Source: a virus
Reading direction: 5' to 3' (one strand)
Virus record (IMG/VR): IMGVR_UViG_3300017967_000149
Location: 1 to 28,292 of that record
Length of the DNA stretch: 28,292 nt
The notes beneath the pieces were generated by a model, which had not been told where the DNA came from, did not search any database, and worked only from the letters and a program-made list of their open reading frames with translations. Both the position numbers and the translations under genes were made by a program. Positions 7,068 through 12,901 of the stretch are shown here, one piece after another; the first letter of the stretch is position 1; every line of letters begins with the position of its first letter.

Positions 7068-7681
7068 TTTTTTGGATTCCCTAAAAATTCTAACCAACCT
7101 GTTAGAACATATTTTGTTTTATTCAATGGAGGATTTCCTCTATGAGTATGTGTGTATGAAGTTGGCCAAATGACCAATCTACCTTCTTTTGGATTTACTC
7201 TTTTTGAGAGGTATAAAAATTCTGTTTCTCCACCTTCGTTAATGGTGTTAAGATAAAGTTGCCATGCAACTATTCTTTTCGCTGCCGCAGAATCACTTGA
7301 TTCGTAATGCCAGTTATGATATCCCTGTCCTGGAACAGTTTTTTGTAATCTAATGCTTGACATTCCGTGCATTTCACTCGTGTGTAACACGCTATATGTG
7401 TCAGCATACATCTTATAACAGTCCCAAAATCTATTTAAAAAATTAAAAAATATTGGCGTTTCTTTAGTAAAGGTAATAACGTCTTTGTCAAGAAGAAAAG
7501 CAGTTTCGTCATTCTTTTCGTGTTTCAATCCATCCTGCGTTTCTTGCCTATCAAAAACAAGATTCATGGATTTAAGTCTTTCAAAATAATTTATAAATTC
7601 ATTACATTCTTCTGGCTTTAATACATTATCAAATACCATAAGAAAGTCATGATTGGTTACGATCTCTGGATTATGGTTCAT
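7064..7681 (-). CDS. Putative prolyl-4-hydroxylase-like Fe(II)/2OG oxygenase
   Basis: 205 residues. The N-terminus FLMVFDNVLKPEECNEFINYFERL (split over 13-36) is the usual opening of P4H-type oxygenases. The core has GYHNWHYESSDS with H125 and E127 as the HxE iron ligands, then RIVAWQLYLN, EGGETEFLY (the conserved GGET/E strand), NPKEGRLVIWP, then THTHRG with H180 (or H178) as third ligand, and K188/K190 for 2-oxoglutarate. Known relatives hydroxylate prolyl or other side chains, so a protein substrate is plausible but unproven. The end overlaps the next gene by 4 nt (7064-7067). No ribosome-binding site precedes the ATG; instead a CATAAATA motif and one arm of an inverted repeat lie directly against it. 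The true start could be a later Met (residue 15), but that would remove part of the N-terminal motif. Confidence 0.75.
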   Translation of the reverse strand: MNHNPEIVTNHDFLMVFDNVLKPEECNEFINYFERLKSMNLVFDRQETQDGLKHEKNDETAFLLDKDVITFTKETPIFFNFLNRFWDCYKMYADTYSVLHTSEMHGMSSIRLQKTVPGQGYHNWHYESSDSAAAKRIVAWQLYLNTINEGGETEFLYLSKRVNPKEGRLVIWPTSYTHTHRGNPPLNKTKYVLTGWLEFLGNPKK

Positions 7682-7709
7682 ACCGTATTTATGTGCGCAT
7701 ATTACGGTA
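7681..7709. promoter_or_regulatory. Inverted repeat enclosing a late-type CATAAATA motif
   Basis: Perfect 7-bp arms (taccgta 7681-7687 and tacggta 7703-7709) are separated by 15 bases. On the minus strand the loop contains CATAAATA (7684-7691, overlapping one arm), and the left arm reaches the ATG at 7681. The repeat spans the stop of the preceding gene (7702-7704) and the whole 20-bp gap. It could be a late promoter with an operator-like palindrome, or an RNA hairpin that hides the start codon. No T-run follows, so a simple terminator is unlikely. Confidence 0.45.
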
Positions 7710-8289
7710 GAAAATTAAATGTGATTGCTAATCTAACAGGTTTTTGGTTTGGATAGGAACTTGCATGGTAATGATTGCCGTTGAAAACTACTAATTTTCC
7801 TTGTGCTGGACTTACTTTTTTCTTTAGGGTATATTCTGTCGGCTTCTTGAATGGATGTGTTATGTTACTTTCTTCATAGAAATAAAAATCACCGTCACAA
7901 TCATTAACATAATAAACAGCCGTTGTGTGATCACTCCTTAGATCAACGTGGGGTTCATGAGATTCAGTGAAGGGATTCTTAAAGAATAATCCAATTCTAA
8001 TTCTATTAATAGGTTTATCCTTTAGCCCAAGAGGTTCAAAATAATCAAGTATCCATTTAATGTCATCAAAATGAGGAGAACATGGTGTTCCATCTATAAG
8101 CAAAGTATGAAACATGCCCACTATGGCATCATCTTCTAATATTATATCCTCATTTTCCTTAACACCCTTTACAGCATCATGAGTAAATGCATAGGGAAAG
8201 TTTGGCTTCAACATATAGTTGATCAGCCACTGTTGTTTTTCCTTTGGGATGAAGTCTTGTACTTCGAATATATCTTTAGTAATTGTCAC
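7702..8289 (-). CDS. Putative Fe(II)/2OG oxygenase, HxD type (GTG start)
   Basis: 195 residues from a GTG at 8289. The catalytic layout is complete: SHEPHVDLRSDHTTAVYYVND with H114 and D116, then GDFYFYEE, then PAQGKLVVFNGNHYHASSYP with distal His H175, and VRLAITFNF with R186 to bind 2-oxoglutarate. This is the canonical HxD...H...R arrangement, unlike the HxH members nearer the left end of the operon. The gene overlaps the previous one by 14 nt, and only a weak ribosome-binding site (CTGGAC) precedes the GTG, so translation is probably coupled. It opens the enzyme cassette. The substrate is unknown; the family includes hydroxylases of proteins, nucleic acids and small molecules. Confidence 0.75.
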   Translation of the reverse strand: MTITKDIFEVQDFIPKEKQQWLINYMLKPNFPYAFTHDAVKGVKENEDIILEDDAIVGMFHTLLIDGTPCSPHFDDIKWILDYFEPLGLKDKPINRIRIGLFFKNPFTESHEPHVDLRSDHTTAVYYVNDCDGDFYFYEESNITHPFKKPTEYTLKKKVSPAQGKLVVFNGNHYHASSYPNQKPVRLAITFNFLP

Positions 8290-8857
8290 GTCCAGGTTCA
8301 GACATGTCTAATTTTGCTTCTGGAGGTAAACCATGATCGCCCGGATTATGAATTAATAGACCAAATCTATTATGCAAGAGCTTTTTCGCTGATAGCAAAT
8401 CATTACAAGCATTAATTTCTGATTCGATAGCATTTTTCTTGCTTTGAAATCTCATGTTATCTGCTTTTGATAAAACAGAGTTAAAGTGTTTCCTTAGGTG
8501 AATTCTCATTTCTGTTTTTAAGAATTCACAAGTGTTAGCATCTTCCTCCGCAGTCAGAAAATAGTATGTCTTTTCTCCATCTGCTTCTGTTGATTCCATA
8601 AAAACATCTTCGTGTGCTGATGTTCCTGTTCTCAATCCAATTTTAAATTTGCCGGATTCGTATTTTGCTATTCCAAACTTTCCAGCCTTGGCTACTGACT
8701 CAGATACTTCCTCTGCATCGTAACTGGATAAGTTTACTTTTCCTCTGCTTTCCTCTGGAATGTAATAAGAAGTGTAAAGCCAATTGGTATACAGTCTTTC
8801 CATTTCAGGTAGGAGTCTTGGGTCATTACCGCCCAGTGTTTCACTGATTATATACAT
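8276..8857 (-). CDS. Unrecognised phage protein
   Basis: 193 residues with no family I recognise. The N-terminal third is mixed alpha/beta with aromatic residues (YTNWLYTSYYIPEE). The middle carries KFGIAKYESGKFKIGLRTG and EKTYYFLTAEEDANTCEF. The last 80 residues are helical and basic/acidic (LRKHFNSVLSKADNMRF, KKNAIESEINACNDLL), ending HNRFGLLIHNPGDHGLPPEA. No signal peptide or membrane segment is seen. The start ATG lies 17 nt inside the end of the preceding 343-aa gene, with GGAG about 12 nt upstream. It lies between the fibre genes and the enzyme cassette, so it could be a virion assembly protein or an accessory to the enzymes. I cannot choose. Confidence 0.6.
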   Translation of the reverse strand: MYIISETLGGNDPRLLPEMERLYTNWLYTSYYIPEESRGKVNLSSYDAEEVSESVAKAGKFGIAKYESGKFKIGLRTGTSAHEDVFMESTEADGEKTYYFLTAEEDANTCEFLKTEMRIHLRKHFNSVLSKADNMRFQSKKNAIESEINACNDLLSAKKLLHNRFGLLIHNPGDHGLPPEAKLDMSEPGRDNY

Positions 8858-9872
8858 CTTGTAACTTTACTCCTTGTTTTTTAGCATCAGATTCCTGTGC
8901 CTTTTTGACTTCTTCCATTCTCTGTTCCATATTGTTTCTGTCTTTTGGTTGAGAATTTTCTGACTGTTTGACCTTTCCTTCTTCATTAGTAACAAATGCT
9001 TTTGAAGTATCCACACTAATTGCTGTTGCTGCACCCGGATCTATACCAAGTTCCTTGGCATGTGCATTTTTAATTTTTTCCTGGTGAACTGTCATTTCAA
9101 GATTGTATCTGTGTGCAATGCTTATGATTTCGTTTTGTTGAGCTTCATCAAGAGTAACTATTGCGCTCATGTTTCCCGAGCCAATTCTACCATACATTAA
9201 AAGATCCATTGCTGCTTGTTTGGCAAGCCTAATGGTCCAATAGTGTCTTTCGTATAAATCCTCTTCAGGAGTATCAAAAACTTCAAGAAGAGATCTTCCA
9301 TCCTCAGTTTTTCCTTCGTCTGACTCAAGGAATTCGTTAATAAGATCGATATAATGATGTCTTTCTATATAGTGCTGTGCAGCAGTTTGTTTTAATCCAT
9401 TATTCCATGCTCTTAGTTCGCAGAGTTGTATTTCTAATTCTTTCTTTTGAATAGGATCGGCCGCTGCCTCAAATTTCATCTCGGCAAGTTCTAATTCAAG
9501 TTTTCTCTTTTCATTCTTGGTTTCCCATTCTTCGATTGCCTGCTCAAGAGTCTTTAATTCAATTAACCACTGTCTAAGTTTATGAAAAGGTGTTAATTGA
9601 TCAGCACCCTGAAAGTATTTCATCTTATATTTTGGATTGATCAGAGTCTTGTTAAGGCATCTTTCAAGAAGAGTTTGCTCTTGATTGGATAACTTATCCA
9701 AGTGTTTTGTTCTTAATTTTGTGTTGTATTCTGGAGTGTCGTATTCGGCGAAATAGTTCTTAGAATCCCAATGGGTAAGATTAAATTTTTTTCTTAATTC
9801 CTCTTCTTTCGGCGTTAATTCTCTACCCGCTGATATGTTTTTTAAAATAATTTCGTTTTTGTTTTCAGACAT
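8841..9872 (-). CDS. Unrecognised coiled-coil protein, possibly a fibre assembly or structural protein
   Basis: 343 residues, very hydrophilic. Residues about 100-165 form a long charged helix likely to be a coiled coil (ELKTLEQAIEEWETKNEKRK, then LELELAEMKFEAA, then KKELEIQLCELRAWN). The C-terminal 45 residues are Lys/Glu/Gln-rich and probably disordered or helical (NMEQRMEEVKKAQESDAKKQ). There is no enzyme motif, signal peptide or membrane span. A strong ribosome-binding site (GAGGAG, 9881-9886) precedes the ATG, and a CTAAATA late-type motif lies just upstream (9891-9897), so it probably starts a late transcription unit running into the enzyme cassette. Its place beside the 403-aa fibre-like gene suggests a chaperone, connector or scaffold role, which is a guess from position and coiled-coil content only. 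Confidence 0.6.
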   Translation of the reverse strand: MSENKNEIILKNISAGRELTPKEEELRKKFNLTHWDSKNYFAEYDTPEYNTKLRTKHLDKLSNQEQTLLERCLNKTLINPKYKMKYFQGADQLTPFHKLRQWLIELKTLEQAIEEWETKNEKRKLELELAEMKFEAAADPIQKKELEIQLCELRAWNNGLKQTAAQHYIERHHYIDLINEFLESDEGKTEDGRSLLEVFDTPEEDLYERHYWTIRLAKQAAMDLLMYGRIGSGNMSAIVTLDEAQQNEIISIAHRYNLEMTVHQEKIKNAHAKELGIDPGAATAISVDTSKAFVTNEEGKVKQSENSQPKDRNNMEQRMEEVKKAQESDAKKQGVKLQDVYNQ

Positions 9873-9890
9873 AAATTTTTCTCCTCATAC

Positions 9891-9897
9891 TATTTAG
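9891..9897 (-). promoter_or_regulatory. T4-late-type motif CTAAATA
   Basis: CTAAATA on the minus strand in the 30-bp gap before the 343-aa gene, followed closely by GAGGAG (9881-9886). It is one of two CTAAATA copies in the window; the other is at 28027-28033. The implied start point is just ahead of or within the ribosome-binding site, giving a very short leader. Confidence 0.45.
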
Positions 9898-9902
9898 TGA
9901 GG

Positions 9903-11114
9903 TTACTCTCTGAAACCGCAGTGTCCTGAACTGCATCCACCGTGTCCTTTTGGCTGGGTAGTTCCTCCAGTTTCAAATCCTGAGTTTGAAGCATAGTTTA
10001 ATACAAACGATCGGTTATTTTGGCTACCGTCATATGTACCAATGCAGTAACCCTTGTCCTGACCATGTCCGTAGTTTTCCTCGCCCATGTTTCCGAATGG
10101 TTTTCCTACGTTGGTAATTCTTCCTTCATTTACCGTGCTGGTTACACGGAATTGGTATCCGCCATTATAACCGCCTTGTTCGCCACCATAGCCCTTGCCA
10201 TCCTTGGAACTTAATCCCTTCTGCTGACCGTGTGCGCCTGCTGATGTTCCGACACCTGCGATTGATTCTGTTGAATATATGATACGCTGAGTCTGTCCTG
10301 AGTTACCCCAGTAAATACCTCTGTCCTCTCCTGATATGGAGGCAGAGTGATCGTTCCATCCACTTCCTCTATTTGAAGTGATGGTAAGTGTTGAGAAATC
10401 CCATCTTCTTACTTGGCCGCTTCCTTCACCATTTACCCAACCGTAGTTTCTGTCCGGATCCCAAACAAAACTGGTATTACCACCATTGAAGTTGATTGAG
10501 CCAGTGTCATTTCTTACTTCCGTTCTCATGTTAAACGCAGTAACGAATCCACCATTCCATATCATGGTTCTATTCAAATCAGTTGCTCCTGACTTGTAGT
10601 GGTAGTTTTGAATCCTACCGTTACCAAGGTTGGTTGTCGAATCGTTTGAATGTGTAATTCTGTTAACGTTGCTCCACAACTGACCATTTTGATAGCCGCC
10701 CATCATGTAACCAGTCGTAACAACCTGTCTTACCTTGAAAGGAACAGAAAGGAAAATTGTAAAGTTTCTTGTTGCCACTGACGAAATTGGAAGAGTTGGA
10801 TTTGCTTCAGTTGCAACAATCTGGAAGGCAAAACCACCGTTAATGTTAAGTGCCTGTAGAGTGTATGAACCACTCAATACACCAGTATTCGCATCAAAAG
10901 AAAATCCTGCAGGCAGAGCGCCACTCGCGGAAAATGTTACTGATCCGTAGTTTTTTGTATTAATTGCATCAGCGTCAAATACCGTAGTAAATCCGCCAGT
11001 TGCTGAAATGTTAGCAGTTCCTCCGTCAGCGGGAGATGAACCTCCAAATTCTGGACCTGCTCCTAACAGATATCTTCCTACTAATGGTTTTGCTATGTCC
11101 TGAAATCGTGGCAT
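9903..11114 (-). CDS. Fibre/adhesin-like virion protein with Ig-like domain and Cys/His tail
   Basis: 403 residues. The N-terminus (PRFQDIAKPLVGRYLLGAG) is followed by a low-complexity linker and, at about 55-122, a putative Ig-like (He_PIG type) domain marked by LPAGFSFDANTGVLSGS. Residues 130-390 contain Gly/Asn/Trp-rich beta repeats reminiscent of kelch or propeller blades (TGYMMGGYQNGQLWSNVNR, MIWNGGFVTAFN, GIYWGNSGQTQRIIYS, GYCIGTYDGSQNNRSFVLN). The last 15 residues form a compact Cys/His tail, K-G-H-G-G-C-S-S-G-H-C-G-F-R-E, that could bind a metal or form a disulphide at a fibre tip. The start is supported by AGGAG 6 nt before the ATG. Neighbours are the 230/232-aa paralogues and the 343-aa coiled-coil protein, so a role in the adsorption apparatus is likely. 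It is a virion protein by inference. Confidence 0.7.
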   Translation of the reverse strand: MPRFQDIAKPLVGRYLLGAGPEFGGSSPADGGTANISATGGFTTVFDADAINTKNYGSVTFSASGALPAGFSFDANTGVLSGSYTLQALNINGGFAFQIVATEANPTLPISSVATRNFTIFLSVPFKVRQVVTTGYMMGGYQNGQLWSNVNRITHSNDSTTNLGNGRIQNYHYKSGATDLNRTMIWNGGFVTAFNMRTEVRNDTGSINFNGGNTSFVWDPDRNYGWVNGEGSGQVRRWDFSTLTITSNRGSGWNDHSASISGEDRGIYWGNSGQTQRIIYSTESIAGVGTSAGAHGQQKGLSSKDGKGYGGEQGGYNGGYQFRVTSTVNEGRITNVGKPFGNMGEENYGHGQDKGYCIGTYDGSQNNRSFVLNYASNSGFETGGTTQPKGHGGCSSGHCGFRE

Positions 11115-11123
11115 TAACTACTC

Positions 11124-11816
11124 CTATCCAAATGATGCTAATGATCCAAACACTGTCCATGAACTTGCGGTTCTGACCAATGTAAAGGTTTGTAATTCAT
11201 ATCTGCTGGCTTGTGGCGTTGGTGCAGTATAACCAGCCCATCTAATGGTCTGAGAAACACCATCAACTTGGAATGCACTGGCATATCTTGCTGTGCCGCC
11301 CTGTATCAAAACCAATCCAACAGTAATAATTCTGTTATTTGTGGTTGGAACATTTGTTAAATTCATTGTAAAGTTTGCACTCATTGAACTGTGGTGCCAA
11401 AGATTAGATTCAGTAAAATCGTGAGTTACAACACCAGTTGCTCCAGTTTTGGCAGCAACAGTTTCTGCAATTTCAGCCAGTGTTGTTGTGCCAGTTGCTG
11501 TTAAATTTGTAAATGTAGCAGCGGCAGGTACCGAAGCACCAATTGTTAAGTTGTCAAGTTGGCCGCCATTAAAACCACCACCGATATATAAGTCTCCACC
11601 AACACCAAGTCCGCCTGTAACTACTGCTGCACCTGATGTTGAATTTGTACTTGCGGTAGTATTCGTAATTGTAAATCTATCGTCTGTGGTAATAATTCCA
11701 GTTCCTCGTGCATCTAACACAAGATCCTGGTTGATTGCTTTTGTAGAGACACGGTTTGTGGTAAGTTGGATATCACCTGCTACTGTTCCTCCACTTTGAT
11801 AAACTTTTCTTCCCAT
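11124..11816 (-). CDS. Fibre-like structural protein, paralogue A
   Basis: 230 residues, homologous along its whole length to the 232-aa product of the next gene upstream. Shared landmarks in order: a G-T-G-I-I-T-x-x-D-R-x-T-I-T-N strand, S-G-A-A-V-V-T-G-G-L-G-V-G-G-D-L-Y-I-G-G at 61-80, TFTNLTATGT-T at 101-111, TGATGVVTHD at 124-133, NFT-x-N-L-T-N near 148-155, a T-N-N-R (159-162), QGG, I-R-W-A near 191-194, and a W-T-V-F-G-x-L-x-S end. The GGxGVGGD(L)xxGG stretch is common in phage fibre shafts and the C-terminal 100 residues probably form a beta-rich head domain. It follows the paralogue by 28 bp with its own CATAAATA motif. No enzyme signature is present. Trimeric fibre or decoration protein is the best guess. 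Confidence 0.7.
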   Translation of the reverse strand: MGRKVYQSGGTVAGDIQLTTNRVSTKAINQDLVLDARGTGIITTDDRFTITNTTASTNSTSGAAVVTGGLGVGGDLYIGGGFNGGQLDNLTIGASVPAAATFTNLTATGTTTLAEIAETVAAKTGATGVVTHDFTESNLWHHSSMSANFTMNLTNVPTTNNRIITVGLVLIQGGTARYASAFQVDGVSQTIRWAGYTAPTPQASRYELQTFTLVRTASSWTVFGSLASFG

Positions 11817-11833
11817 AATTGTTTTCCTCTACG

Positions 11834-11841
11834 TATTTATG
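11834..11841 (-). promoter_or_regulatory. T4-late-type motif CATAAATA
   Basis: CATAAATA on the minus strand in the 28-bp gap between the two paralogous fibre-like genes. It differs from TATAAATA only at the first position. The ribosome-binding site AGAGG follows at 11826-11830, leaving little leader sequence. Confidence 0.45.
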
Positions 11842-11844
11842 CCA

Positions 11845-12543
11845 TTATCCATGAGATGTAAGGTTGCCCCATACGTCCCACGTGCTACCAACACGATAGA
11901 TAACGAATGTTAATATTTCAAATCTATTGGCATTAACGGTTGGTGTACCGTATGCCGCCCATCTAATACTTTCCGGGACTCCATTAATTTGCACAGCATT
12001 TCCAAGATATGCTGCTCCCCCTTGGTATAAGAATAAGTTCAGTGTGTATGATCTATTGTTTGTTGTTGCAAGATTGGTAAAATTTACCGTAAAATTGGAT
12101 GCTATGGAGGTATGAACCCAATTATTCGTCAACGCAGTATCATGAACAACAGTTCCTGTTGCTCCTGTAATTGCTTCTGCAACGTTAACAGTCTCAGAAA
12201 ATGTGGATGTTCCAGTTGCTGTTAGATTAGTAAATGTTCCTACTGAAGTTCCACCAATTGCCACACCGTTAAAACCGGAAACTCCACCAACGCTGATGTC
12301 TCCACCAACGAACAAGTCTCCACCAACTCCCATTCCTCCAGTTACCACCATTGCGCCTGTTCCTGAACTGTTTGAAGCGGTGCCATTAGTGATAGTAACC
12401 CTGTCGGGAGATGTGATAATTCCTGTTCCGTCAACGTTCAAAATAACGTCATCGTTATCGGCTAATGGAGCAATTTTGTTTGAACCAATGGCCAGATTAC
12501 CTACGTTCTTTGCTACGAATCCGGGGTGTATGTTACGTGGCAT
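11845..12543 (-). CDS. Fibre-like structural protein, paralogue B
   Basis: 232 residues, the duplicate of the 230-aa protein. The order of motifs is the same: GTGIITSPDRVTITN, GAMVVTGGMGVGGDLFVGG (about 64-81), TFTNLTATGTS, TGATGTVVHD, NFTVNFTNL, T-N-N-R, YQGGAAYLGNAVQINGVP, SIRWAAYGTP and a final W-G-N-L-T-S-H-G. The two differ mainly at the N-terminal 30 residues and around 80-100, where this copy has an extra GGDISVGGVSG stretch; the N-terminal difference may set which virion partner each docks to. The ATG has GAGGAATT upstream. It follows the 106-aa gene with an 18-bp gap, so it is likely read from the promoter at 20150. The function is inferred as virion fibre or decoration. Confidence 0.7.
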   Translation of the reverse strand: MPRNIHPGFVAKNVGNLAIGSNKIAPLADNDDVILNVDGTGIITSPDRVTITNGTASNSSGTGAMVVTGGMGVGGDLFVGGDISVGGVSGFNGVAIGGTSVGTFTNLTATGTSTFSETVNVAEAITGATGTVVHDTALTNNWVHTSIASNFTVNFTNLATTNNRSYTLNLFLYQGGAAYLGNAVQINGVPESIRWAAYGTPTVNANRFEILTFVIYRVGSTWDVWGNLTSHG

Positions 12544-12561
12544 TAATCAATTCCTCTTTTA

Positions 12562-12882
12562 TTAAGCAGTAGATGTTTCAATACCCATCACAACAACACT
12601 TACGTTTGTTGAGCTTGAGTAAACAACAATATTCTTACCTGCGTCAAGTACCAAACCAGTTCTTTCAAGTACACCGTTTCCTGATAACGAAGTATCATAT
12701 TCAATGTATTCATCATTTCCTGGTGATGCTGTAGATGCTACCGCCACTCTAACCGTAATTGCTGATGCGTTTCTGTTACAAATAGAAACTGTTGCAACTG
12801 CAAAATTGCTGGCTGGGCATGTGTACACCACGGTATCAGTCGTTGCTGATAAGTTGGATGCTCCAAGTCTTCCTGTTGCCAT
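12562..12882 (-). CDS. Small beta-rich structural protein
   Basis: 106 residues, all-beta by appearance: VVYTCPASNFAVATVSICNR, ITVRVAVASTAS, YIEYDTSLSGNGVLERTGL and KNIVVYSSSTNVSVVVMGI. The layout (a short protein with TVxxCPxxxxxxVxxxxxxN, VRVAV, then GxVLERTGLxLxxGxxIxVxS) is like small virion proteins of marine T4-like phages. It resembles the 110-aa product at 26526-26858 in size, order of strands and position beside a giant structural gene, so the two may be distant paralogues. A very good ribosome-binding site (GGAGGT) precedes the ATG. No enzymatic motif was seen. It may be a decoration protein or an oligomerisation partner of the large protein encoded just upstream. Confidence 0.65.
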   Translation of the reverse strand: MATGRLGASNLSATTDTVVYTCPASNFAVATVSICNRNASAITVRVAVASTASPGNDEYIEYDTSLSGNGVLERTGLVLDAGKNIVVYSSSTNVSVVVMGIETSTA

Positions 12883-12901
12883 TTTAGTTTACCTCCATAT
12901 G

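Noticed and set aside
7068-7097. TTG start ten codons upstream for the U32/methyltransferase protein
   Set aside because: The ATG at 7067 forms a typical ATGA overlap with the preceding stop and gives a natural N-terminus.
11449-12565. Two plus-strand open frames (11449-11799 and 12203-12565) with Pro/Val-rich products
   Set aside because: Both lie exactly opposite the paralogous fibre-like genes and resemble each other only because those genes do.
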